A stretch of DNA of 64,000 nt, taken from Eopsaltria australis (Eukaryota > Chordata > Aves > Passeriformes > Petroicidae). The DNA lies in contig JAVTVJ010011652.1 in assembly GCA_034509425.1 (NCBI GenBank), positions 6,439,501 to 6,503,500 on the forward strand, given 5' to 3'. A program made the translations under genes and the position numbers. The notes beneath the pieces are model-generated. The model saw nothing but the letters and a program-made list of their open reading frames with translations, was not told the DNA's origin and ran no database searches. This document shows, piece after piece, positions 1-11,700 of this stretch; positions within the stretch are counted from its first letter, which is position 1, and each line of letters opens with the position of its first letter.

Positions 1-812
1 TGGGTGCAGATTCCACTTTTTACCTTTTTATGCCTCTCATGCTCATTTGCATGGCCATGCAAAGAAATACAGCAGGGAGGTTTTTGTCCTTACAGCTTAT
101 TGCTGTGATTTTATGGGACAACTTAGCATCTTCTTAGCAGGAAGGTGCTGGGAATGCTTGAAGACAGTGTTTAGAAACTCAAGTAGGCAAATGCCAAAAA
201 TCTGGGGGGTGAAGTTGAGGCTGAATCAGAATTTGAACTGTGGGCTTTAAAATCTCATCAGTGCATGAGAAAAATATGGGAGGCTACGTATTGTCTTATT
301 CTGCCTGTGTAAACACAACGAGCTGCATTTGTCATTCAGACACAACCCTGTTCTGTGTCTGGTCTGTCCCCCTGGAGCTAGGAAACCAGCAAAATCATCC
401 AGCCAGGTGCCTCCATACTCAAATGAGTTCCTCTTCCTGTGTTCCGGGGATGTCTGCTGGCTGGCTTGAGGCAGTTGTTTGCTATTCTCATTTGTTTTTA
501 AGTACTGGGATTTGGCAAAGAGAAGCAGATCTCACCCTGGGTACTGCTCCAGCAGGAGGAAGATCTGTGCCCACATAGGTTGCAGTAGTGGTGGGCTTTT
601 CTAAACTAGAATGGACCCAGTTTGAGTCTTGAGAGTATGGCTAGATTCAGAGCTAGAAAGGAGTTCATTTTTTGTGTACTCAGAACAGATTTGGTGTGAT
701 ATGGCTGAAAAGAGAAGTAGCATTTATCATTTTACACTGTAGTTCAGAGATGAAATGAGATCCACAAAAGAAATCAGTGAAGAAAGTAAAACTCTCGGAT
801 CTCCCCTCCCTG

Positions 813-827
813 TTTTTTTTTTTTTTT
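813..827. repeat. Poly-T run (15)
   Basis: Fifteen T bases flanked by ccctccctg and ctctcccccc. No SINE or LINE body was recognised next to it. Confidence 0.95.
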
Positions 828-3800
828 CTCTCCCCCCACTTGTATCTTTATTTTGACTGTAAATTAGCTTGCAAAGTGCAATGGAAACTAGAATTGCTAT
901 GTGCTGCTTTAGTTGCCTGTGTGGTGGCTGCTCACAGATGAGAACTGGCAAATGCTAGAGCTGTTCAGTTTGCTGTCTCCCAGCATACTGTAACTCTGCT
1001 TTGCTTCCAAGAGTTAGGTACGTGCAGCGTCTGTCCATGAGACCCCTTGGTCATTTTGACTTTTTCTCAGTTACATTTTCCCTGTTGGTAATGGAAACTC
1101 GAGCTGGGTAGAGGGGTGTCCGTGAAACCACATCTGGCATGAGAAAACCAGACACCCCACACCTGCATCACCCCCTCCTTGGGACTGCTCTGAGGCATCC
1201 TGCCCTGGCAGCAACCATCCTGTAAGGACCTTTTCTGTCTGGGGCTCCCTGGGTCTCATGTTTCTTCCAAGTCTCATCTCTGCTTCTCAGCTCAGTCTTC
1301 AAAATCCTGGAGTGAGAACAGCTCTGGAACGGGTTTGAAAATAGCTCTTCCTTAGCCCTGCCCCGGCTGAGCTGCGGTGCCTCAGAGACCATCGTGCTGA
1401 AAGGTGACCTCATCACATGGCACCGGTGATGGACTTACCACTGGATTGGGGCTGAGGGTCTGACTTCATCTCTGTGGGAATTTCCCAGGTCTCACAATGC
1501 TTTTTAGGGCCTTCTGGATGCTGTTGAGCTGGGCAGGAAGCCCATGCTGCGCTCACTGAATGCAGAGTCAGATGTGATCCAAGTGAAGGCACAGGTGATG
1601 TGTGCGGGAGAAGGGCTTCCATTCTCCGTGCTTATTCCTGGAGCATTCCACTCTTTCTGCTGCCATGCTGGCTCTTGTACAGGGCAGAAATTGAGGGTAC
1701 TAGGGCCCCTCATCCTGGGGAAACCCCAGCTACTCATGCCAATGTCTTACAGGGTAGAAGAAAATACCTAAAATCAACCACACCGCATCAGGAAGCTGAA
1801 CAGCTTTGCTGCTTTGGTCTTGTGGGTACCAAAATTGCTGTCTCTAGGCTGTTATCACTTCAAATCTGGATCTGGGCCAGCACCAATTTGTGTTCATCAG
1901 CACATCCTTGACAATAAAATGGTTATGCAAACAGTGACTTGGTGCAGTGGCTGTACTCAGGTAATTTAGGGCACAGATGTATGTTGACTTTGCTGCAGTT
2001 TAAGTTGTTTTAATGCAAACTCGGCCAGGTAAATGAAGCAGCTGAAATTGCTGCAAGCCTTGCAGGAGCTGAGCTGTCTTTGCATGGGAGTGGACCAGGG
2101 TGTATTCACATACTGACCTGTGCTGGTGGAAAGCTTCAAGCTCACAGGCAGTGATAGCATCTGAATACAGGGGAGAAGGTGCATCTTTTTCAACTCAATC
2201 CTGATTCATAGGAGGACAAACATCCAACACTTTAATAGGAGTCTTTGAAGAAGCTGACATTTTGCAGGATTAAAGGGGCTATCATGATGGTATCTGCATA
2301 CAAATTGCACCATAGTGTTGTGTTTTGCATTCATAGAACTCTCTTAACAGCTGGTATTTACTGTAATTACTTATTAAAGGTTAACAACACCCTCTCTTGT
2401 GTGTGCAGGGATATCTCTGGTTTCTGCTTTTCAATCTTCCCTTTGCCAATAGCTCTTGTATTTGTGTATGTTCTTACCTTGGTCTCATCAGACGACCGGT
2501 TTCAGACATTTGTCTTCCACTCCAGCTCATCTGCCTGTAAACAACAAGACATTAGCCTCTAAAAAAACAGTTGAAAAATCGGTCACATGAGAATAACCTG
2601 AATTTGTTACCTCTGGGGTTTGTGCTGGATAGAACTGGATATTTTCCATTGAAAACAAGACAGTCAATGACAAGGTCATGCCCAGTGACGTTACAGTGGA
2701 TCTGTTTTGCAGTAGGAAGTCATCTCTCCTCATTGCTTATGTAGGCACTAAAGGGAGAGCAATGACTTCAGTTTACAATAAATTTTCTGCTCTGTGGTGG
2801 GTAAAGTAGAAGTTTCCCAGAGCTAAAATTAAACAACAATAATTAGCAGCTGATAAAATCCCCCTGGCACCCTGCACTGTCTTTCATAAGCCGTGAATAT
2901 TAAGAGCTACTTATCAAGCTCAGTTCCTGATTAATATTCTACAGTCTTTAAAGGTCTGCTTCTTGTTTCTCTTGAGAAGGATTTATTTTAAAGTACAATA
3001 ATAGATCAAAAAAAGACTGGACTTGGGAAATTAAAACATGAACATTCTTAGTGGCTGAAGCACCCAGTGATTGTGCAGTGAGTTGTCTGTCATTTGTACT
3101 TCAATTTTTGTTCATTGTTAAGGACCTTTTGTTAAGGATTTTTAAGATGAAGCATTTGAATAGGATCTGTGTTTTGACTCCTTTATGGTTATAAACATGG
3201 CAGATACGTAAAGCAGGTCTCTTTGCCTTTAGTAATTAATTACTGTAGTAATTTGGAATCCTGATTACAGTTTAGTTGTGTGTAGGAAAACACTGTACTT
3301 ACATGAAAGAGCTTGCTCCAAGACATGTAAGGCACTTTGATTTTATCTTCTTTTATCAAGACAGAATGTGCCAAGGAGCTGGGACTCTCTTGTGGGCAGG
3401 ACCAGCTGCATGTTGGAGCGGTGGCTGGTGTGGCTCAGATTTGGGGAGTTGTTGGATGCCACAGAAAGCCTCCCCTTGGCTCTGCAGGCGGCTGCGAGAG
3501 CGATGCTGGCTCTGCCGGGTGCTCGAGCGTGGGATGACTCTCCCTATTTACCCAGTATTTCCTGCTGCCTCCTTGTCCCATTGCATTTGCACGACCCTGA
3601 GCTCCCCCAGGACTGCTTTTCTCCTTCTCTCTTGGGACACTGTTGATCACTTTCACAGCAACCCATTTTAAGATCTGAGAAGAAAAATGGTGAGGTAAGC
3701 TGATGTAATGTTGCTGCTCATGAAAAGGTTCTGCATCTGACCAAGGCAGCAGAAGCAAATAACTTTCAAACTCAGGTCTGTAAGAGAGAGAAATGTGATA

Positions 3801-5974
3801 TCTAAGGCTTTTGAAACCTCTAGACCTTGCATTTACCATCAGGCATTTTACAAATCTTTTTCAACCAAACAGTTATACTCCATTATTTTAAATGGTGGCT
3901 TTTGAGAAGCAATTTGATTTGGGCGAACAAGCAAAAAAGATCAATAGCTGTTTTAGGTTTTGCACCTGTCTCCCACCAAGCAGATTTTGAGCCCACTGGT
4001 TTCTCACTTCACACAACACCAGATTATGATTAAAGGCTTTTCTTGCTTCTGCTGTAATCTTTCTTTCCATGAAATAGAAGTCAGTGTATCTGCATGCTGC
4101 CCCATCCATCACTTGCTGAGCTTGAGGACACCTCAGGCTCAAAAAGATTTAATTGCTTTCCTAAATGTGCAGCAAAATCCTGGCTTGACTGAGGTCAGCA
4201 GCAGCTTCATTCCCACAGAGCCTGAATTTCAGATCTGGGGGTGTATCTGCACCATGCAGTGGGGTGCTGCTCCTACACCTGTTCCCTGCACCAGATAAAT
4301 CCAACCTCTTGCCCAGAATATCCCTGTGCACCCAACTCTGCTCCTTCTTGTGTCATGGACGTGTTGTGCCACTTACTGCACCACCAAACTGGAATCTTGA
4401 AGCAGGATTGATTTCTGCCTGGATTAGATTTTGATCAAGGAGACTTTAGAGGCTGTTAAAAAATTCAGGAATTCACAGTTTTTGTGGGTTCTGAAGAGTA
4501 GCACAGAGAAGCCTGAAGTGCCATGAAATTCAGAGTGCCTGGATGTCTGTGGCATATGTGTTTTGCTTCTACTTCCTGAAGAAAAGATGTATAATGAAAG
4601 AAAAATTATAATCTTTATTTGCATGTGCAATATGTTTCTTCTCCTGTCTCATCCCCTTTGTGAGAACTCAGGGCCAGAATTAAAGTATCTGAAGTTGCTT
4701 TTGGATCCTATTCAGCTCCCATCTGTCATGATCTGTTTTTAATCGAATGGGTTTTCCATCTGAAAGTAGCTGTTGGATAGAGAATGAGTAGAAATATTTG
4801 TGTGTGAATTAGCTCAGAGTGAAGCTACAAACTTTTTTTTTCCCACAACAAACACATGGAAAAATATTCTTCAGTGTAGTGTGGCCGGCCTGAAAATTGG
4901 CAACAGCAGCTTCCTTCCCAGGCTCTGACTCCTCTGCCTTGACTGTGTGGGTAAGATCTTTAAAGGGGACCTGAAATCATCATGTTACACAGGCTTATGT
5001 CCCCTCCATGCAGCAGGGCAGTGCTGGTGTCACCCTTGTGTATGTGGGCATTGCAGGAGGGAGGTTGGGTGGTTTGGTTTCCAGGAGAATTGTGAGAATT
5101 ATGAGAGGAGTAACCTGGGTTTGCTGAGGGTCAGACTCTTACGCCTGGGCAGTCTCCCCTTTGCCTCAGTGGTCTTTGGCCTGCTGGGAACAGAAGATAT
5201 GTTTGATACAATCATGAGAAAAGCCCCAGATCTCTTTAAACCTGTGCTCAGCATCTCCAGTTCTTGAATGCCATGAAACTGGACTGCAGGAGATGGGAAG
5301 CAGACTGCTTTGGGGACTGAATGTGGTTGTAACAAGCAGAGAGGAAAGTATGGCTGCAGGACCTCTGTGGTTTCTGGGAGGATACCTCCTCTAGTGGGAA
5401 AGAAGAAGAAGAAAAAAATGCATTGGTGGTCCTTGGAAAAGTGTTGTTAAGCCCGATAGTCAACACCCCTTCAGGAATTTTCATGCAATAATTTTTATTG
5501 GTAAAAGTACAGAAGCAATTGCACCAGTAGCTTGGAAGATGGTGTGGTGTCTTGGGGGAGATGGAGAAGAGGGTGATGCTTATCCATCCCTCATTGCTGG
5601 AGGCAGAGAGCTTCACTTCTGCATCCATGGCAGAAGGGAGAGCTCCTGCTGCAGTGCTGTGGCTGAGGGAGGAGGAATACATTCCTGTTTCCTCTGCCAG
5701 ATCCTTATCTCCCTCCATATGTGAAACCTGGAAATTGCTTTAAAGGCCCAGGAGCTGTCCTAGCTGTGATTTTCATTATGTTGATGTTGTGTGGTCACCC
5801 TTGATAGCTCCATCCTGTGTTTGCTGAAGTCTTGCGGCGTATCTGTCATCAAGGCAGCAGGACCAGCATTGGCCTAAGGGTGAGTGTATGGCAGAGTAGA
5901 ACCTGGTGCATTTTTAGCTTTTTAAAAAAATGTTTTGGAGGTACCAGGGTCAAAAGGAAACAGTTTTGTGGTTT

Positions 5975-5986
5975 GTGTGTGTGTGT
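5975..5986. repeat. Short GT microsatellite
   Basis: Six GT units followed by a degenerate atgtatatgtatag run, reaching to about 6000. Confidence 0.85.
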
Positions 5987-6840
5987 ATGTATATGTATAG
6001 GTTTATGTGTGCATGTGCACGCAAATCATGTTTTATCACAGCTTCTGGCAAAATGGTGTTTCTGTAAGAGGATTGCTTTCGGGATGGACTAGGGTTGGAC
6101 AGGGGAAATCCGGGCTTGTTCTGGGCTTCTGTGGCCGTTTCCATCAATGTAAGGAAACTGTCACTCTCAGTGTCCGGATTTACATCACCTTCCAATGGGT
6201 GCCAGAGGTGCCGAGGGCTCCGATGTGACTCAGCAAGGGCTGTGTGCTCTGACAGGGCTCAGTTGCTGTCACACATGGATAGGTGTGAGTAGGCAACTGT
6301 GCTGCATGGCTGTAATCCCACACCACCTGTGGAGCTGTGTTTCCTTTGAATTTCCTGTTGAACCAGAGCCACTCCTTGCTTGGGAAGGGTGACAGCCACA
6401 TCTCTATATACAAAGGCAACCTGGAGCATGGTGTTGGAGATCAGCACCCCACGGTGAGCTGTTACTTCAGGGGTGGAACAGCCCTCCCAACCAGTCCCAG
6501 CTGGCCCTGGGACCCTCCAAAGAGGATAGAAGGCAGGGTGTGCTACCACAGAGCAGAAAATGTGGCGTTGCTCAATTAGAGCTTTTATCCCAGGCAGAGC
6601 AAAGTCAGTGGGGAACTGCTGATGGGGATGTGTGGGAGAGCACTGAGTACTCTCCTGAGATTTCTGCTGAAGGCTGCAACAGGTTTTGATTTAGGCTAGT
6701 TCTGCACCCAGGGCTATATTCCTCACTGTGAGCAGGAACAGCCAGTGAGATCTGAATTAACCTATGGTGACTGTTCAGCCTTTGGATGTATCCTGTGCTT
6801 CGTGGCCCAGGCTGATTTGTGTTTTCTTTTCCCTGAATAG

Positions 6841-6921
6841 GTCTATATCATCAACGTAACATGGTCTGACCTGACTTCCCAGATCATCTACCGGAGATAC
6901 AGCAAGTTCTTTGACCTGCAG
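6841..6921 (+). CDS. SH3PXD2A: SH3PXD2A (TKS5) coding exon 2, PX domain part
   Basis: This 81-base internal exon (27 codons, phase 0 at both ends) encodes [10 protein letters not shown], then LTSQII, then [11 protein letters not shown]. It is preceded by a pyrimidine-rich acceptor (cttttccctgaatag) and followed by the strong donor cag|gtaagt. In human TKS5 the first exon gives 24 residues, so this exon covers residues 25-51, the beta-strands of the PX domain that precede the proline loop. R42 in the YRRYSKF motif is one of two arginines (R42 and R93) known from mutagenesis to be needed for phosphoinositide binding; it is intact here. TKS5 is a cytosolic Src substrate with one PX and five SH3 domains that recruits actin regulators and proteases to podosomes and invadopodia. 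SH3PXD2B has IIRVTWSSGSTEAIYRRY at this place, so the A paralogue fits better. Two residues differ from the human protein as I remember it (S35L, T39I). Confidence 0.95.
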
Positions 6922-8639
6922 GTAAGTCTGTCCTGTCTAACATAAAATATTATTTCTACTCATGCTTCTAGCCATGTTTTCAGCTGGGTTAATAGTGCCT
7001 TTAAATAAGGCTTTGTGCTTGTTTGGTCTGTTACATGTCATGATCCTGAAACTTTTCAGACTCTGCCCTTGTAGGGTATAAGATAAGTGGGTGGTATGCT
7101 CACAGTGAGTAACTTGCACTGTAAAGACATTTAAAGCTGACATTTTCATGAATGGTTCCTATTGAAGAGGGGATCTAATTTTAAATACTTCAGATGCACT
7201 TAAAACAGAGAGAGCGCTACATTTTGGGCCCCCAGAAACTACTTACCCAAGTAACTGAAAACAACAGAGCTTTTGCACACTCCCACAGCAGTTCAGTGAT
7301 GGAGACTGCAGTGGAAACCTTCCAATCTCTCCTCCTAACCACCTACCTAGCCAGCCAGTGTCCTGGCTCCTGCTGTTCTGTACAGCTCCTTTGCTCTCTT
7401 CTGTGCCTGTATGTTTAGATTTAATCAAGAGCTTTCTTGCTGGGTAGCTGCTGACCAAAGTCTAAAACTAGGAATCAGCTGCTTCATTTCTGGTAGTGCT
7501 CTCAGGCACCTGCACGGGTAGAGGGAGCTTTGGGGCTGGTGTTCTGTTTGGCAATAATCCAGATCTGCTGATATTTTCGTATCATTGTAGCTTTGTAGGC
7601 AGAGAAACTATAATAGCCTGGGGTAAAAATAAAAGCTGTGGTTTGAGAGACTCTTGAACTTCGGGGAAAAGGTTGATTTTTGGACTGGAGCTTGTGTTTG
7701 GAGCTGGGCTGAGGTTACTATATCAAGTGAGTCCTCACGGTCAGTGTTGAGGATGTAGCTGTATGTGCTGTGTCCTGAAAAGTAACACTGAGCCTTTTCG
7801 CATGATAAATTAGGAAAAAAAGAGTTCTTGTTTGAGGTATCTAAAAAAGCTCTACTTTCATCTTTGCTCCTCTTTATGCTTAATTTCTAGTACTTGGAAA
7901 CCTGAAGTCTGTAGGCTGTTTTTAAGCTGTATCAGTTATTATGGCCTCCTGCCTTTCAGGTGAAATGTGACCATTTCTACAGCCAGTCCTAATTCTTGTG
8001 TGCTGTGTGGCAGGAAGACAAGAGAGGGATGTTCTTAAGCTTTCTCTTGTGCCCATCTCCACTTCTTACTGGGCTGAAGTGCCAGGCCTGCCAGTCCCAC
8101 TGCTGTGTGTCAGCATCTTCTGTGTCTGCTGTACCTGCTAATGATGCACAGCCCCCTAGTCACAAACATTTGTTGTCAGCATGTGAATTGTGGCCCAAAC
8201 AGTTTCTTTATTTTTCTCTCTTCTTTTTCTTTTTGCCCCAGTTCTGTTTTCATGTATATGTTGTTCTGGGTCTCCTGGCCTTTCCTGGTAGGTTTGAAAA
8301 GTTCCCATCAAGTGTAGAGTTATCAATGGGGTTAGTGTGTTGGACAGGAAATGATGTCTCAATCAGGGAGTGAGTCCTGAAAGGTCCCATTGATAAGTGC
8401 AAGGGGGCCTAGCCAGTGGAAAACTCCTGCTTGCATGACGCTTCTCCCCCCAATGAGAAAATACGACAAGAAAGTAACAAAATTCCCTTCTTTAACCCTT
8501 TTCCCTCCCAGGGATCTCTGTCAGGGCCAACACTGCATGAGCAGTGATAGCCCTCTACAACAACCTCTGTAGCTCTTGCAGCGTGAGGTGCAGAGTTATA
8601 GAAATTGAGGTCTTCACTTGAGATTTCCACAGTCCTGCC

Positions 8640-8715
8640 ATGTCTCTGTACTATGTCACTGCATCCATCTGTGCCTCAGTGTCCCAGCTGTGAGATGGAG
8701 ACAAGGCCCTGTGTG
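8640..8715 (+). mobile_element. Possible MIR core fragment
   Basis: The sequence gtcactgcatccatctgtgc, ctcagtgtcccagctgtgag, atggagacaa resembles the MIR segment gtcacttaacctctctgtgc, ctcagtttcctcatctgtaa, aatggggataa. The match is short and diverged, with no tRNA-like half seen. Confidence 0.42.
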
Positions 8716-11700
8716 CTCACGCTGCCATAATGTGGTTTTAGACTCCCAGAGGTGATAGGTGATTTTTTTCCCCCACCTCCTATTACTCTTTCTGGATTTT
8801 TGATTATGCCTGAGCATCTCTTAGGTGAGGCAAAGGAAACTTTGGGTCTTGAATAGAAATTTGTATTTCCAGTTCTAATGAAGCTTGCAAAGAGAACTGG
8901 AAAAACAAATGAACACTTAGGGGCACTTTGGGTCACCCTTGCATTTTGGGAAATCTGTGGCTTGATGTGCAGAGATTCTAGCTCAAAGAGAAATTTGCTC
9001 CAGATTTTGGGATGACTTGTGCTTGCCACATTTTTGCTGGAAGCTTGAACTTCTAACCTAGCACTGCTTGAATGTGGGGTTTGCAATCAAATACTGTGCA
9101 TGGTAAAGTAGTCTTAGCATAATCAATCCACTTTGATAATGTCCCTGCTTATCCCCATGAGGCCTTTCTGGGAGAAAACCAAGCAAATGCAGGGAGTAAT
9201 GCTCAGCCAACTCACGGGCACCACTCATGTCCAAAACAGCTGGAGTCCACAGGTCTCTGCCAACTCCACTCGCCCTGCTCTGTCAACAACAGAGCTGCAC
9301 TTCAGGGCTTCCTAAGCCTGCACGCGTCTCATTTGCTCTTGACTGGAAGTGGAAGAACAAGGGCTGACTTGTAATGACTTAATCAGGGCTGCAGTGCCTG
9401 GCATTGACAGTGACACTGGATACGACCCATGGGGAAACCCAGGGGGCTGCTCAGGAGCAAGGAGGGAGGAATACAGATAATTAATTTCACTACTCCATTT
9501 TCATGTTTCTTTAAAAGAGCCCACCCTTCCCCAAATGGCTGTCTCTGTGGGAAGTGGCTCAGTGGTTTTGAGAGCTGTAGCATTAGTAGAAACTGCATTT
9601 TTTAAACTACTTATTTGCAAATTCTATTAGGCACTGCAGGTGGTAAGAGGCTGCTCTGTCCCAAGGATTCAAATCCGAGGAGAGTTTGGCTGTGCTATTT
9701 CAGCGTGCATATGCTTGAATTGGGAGTCAGGTAGTTTTTGAGTAATAGGGCAGCGAGGCTGGTCATACCATAGGATTAGTTTGCCCCACAAAAGGTGTGA
9801 GAAGTACAGCAAACAGAACCCAAAGCAGCAAGCCAAGTGTCAGCCCTGTGCTGCTTCAGTGAGGGCTGGATATCTGTAAACACAGATTTTAAATTAAATT
9901 AGGGCATTGCTGCATCATTTAATTGTGCAACCAAGTCACATCTGTTCCTGAGCATGGGTCAAATGATGGCAGCAGAATGCATGTGGACGCCAGTGTTTCA
10001 GTAAATAGGATTGAAAAGATTGAATTAACTCTGCATAGATGAAAGCATTACTATAAGTTGCTTGTCAAATCCAATTATCTGTTGTCTTTCACCCTGGGGA
10101 GACATTTGCACCTGAGCACCATGTGGGGTCAGAGCTACCTCCTAATGTAATATTTTGGATGTTGTTTTGTTGCTCTTGCCTGCAGTGCAGAACAGAGGAG
10201 CATGAGGAGAGTGGTGTGAACGTCACCTGTCAGGAATGCTGATCCTTGTGACAGGCTGCTGGCTCACTGGGGCACGTTCCCTGGATGCTGTTTGAGGTCT
10301 CCTATCATCATTGATGGATTTGCTGGTGGTGATTGCAGAATCCTGTCCTGAGGTGACAGTTCAGTAATGCTGCTGTTGTCCCCAAAGGAGCTGAGAAAGG
10401 ACACTCCTTTATTGGGATAGCAGGGATAACTCCTGGCATTTCCACTGTGCAGTAAACGACATCTACAGATGTAAGGCCCATGTTTTTCTTGCTGGAAAGT
10501 GCTTTTGGAGGCTGTTAGCAGGATGGGGATTTGCAGTCCAGTGTGTGCATAAATAATTGCCCAAATCATAAGGTAGAGAAGCGTGGAGATGCAGACAGCT
10601 CTCACCCTCCCAGTGGCCATAATGGCCTGAAAAGCAACCACAAAGTGTGCAGCTGGCAAGTATGAAGGATGGATCTTTCCCCTCTCCCCATATCACCCTT
10701 GCAGTTTCCCAGTACCACCTTGGGCTTTTTACAGCTACTATGACCCCAGTTGGGTGCTGGCCCCACTGCTAAGAACTCCCCGCCCCAGCAAAGTGAGCAG
10801 GGAAAACAGGACCATGGATCCGTGCCTGGTCTCTCAGCTTCAAGCACCCGTGGTCACCTGCTGCATTTTATCCAGTGACTCCAAGTGTTCTCCTCTGGTT
10901 CTATGCCTGTGTTACTCAGTGCCTACAGTCAGAGCATGAACAGGACCAGCACCTCAGCAGAGGGACCAAACCGTCTGTTCCATGGGGATAGCTGTGTCTC
11001 TGTGTGTGGAGCTGGGGGAGGATCCTTTCTCACAAGAGGTGTAGTGCAGTTTTCTCCAAGGTGAAACACAGCAGCTGGATTTGTCAGCATGCCATGATCC
11101 CACGTTGCGTGTTTGGCTGTGCAAGAGCCAAACAGCATCCCTGGTGGAGCCAGGGCAGGAATGTGAGGTAGGCAGATCTCAGTCTCTCCACACAATGACA
11201 CACACAGGCGGTTTGGCTGCAAGGAGATGTCTGAAATGTCACAATATTGAAAACGCAAATAAACAAGGCTCTGTTCAAGCACTGGCTTTGTGTATCAGCA
11301 AAATACTATCCGCCCAATGTGGTTTGCTGAGCTAAGCAGGTTTTCTTCAAAGTGACACAGAAAGAGGAACTCACTAGCAGCCAATTAGAACAATCAAAAA
11401 TTTAAAGACTACCAAGAATTTTATTAGGAAGAGGAAAGACATGTAAGTTGTTTTCATCCTGATGATAAAATATCAAGAGCTTCATTTGTTATTGCTAGAG
11501 TCGTCCTAATTGTTTATAGTGCTATAATGGAGTAACTGAACATTGAAGATGACATTAAACAAAAATGGTAGCATAAAAACTGGTGGTTGCAGTCTGTGTC
11601 TCTGCTTTTCCTACTCAGACTGGAGTTCACGTGAACACTGCTATCAGTCATTCTGTTGCACTATTCTGTAACAACATCCCCTTCTCCATTACCCCAAGCT

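Larger units (their letters stand above)
1..6840 (+). other. SH3PXD2A: 3' part of SH3PXD2A intron 1
   Basis: This is non-coding sequence upstream of exon 2. No match to exon 1 (which would encode MLAYCVQDATVVDVEKRR...) was found on reading through it, so the start codon and main promoter lie upstream of the window. Contents: a 15-base poly-T run (813-827), a short GT microsatellite (5975-5986), an AT-rich block at 2820-3000 with homeobox- and GATA-like words, and otherwise unremarkable unique sequence. No transposon with recognisable ends was seen. Short open frames on both strands have no recognisable protein content. Confidence 0.85.

Noticed and set aside
1..6840. Possible exon 1 of SH3PXD2A upstream of exon 2
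   Set aside because: No frame reading MLAYCVQDATVVDVEKRR or a close variant, and no CpG island, was seen; exon 1 must lie upstream of the window.
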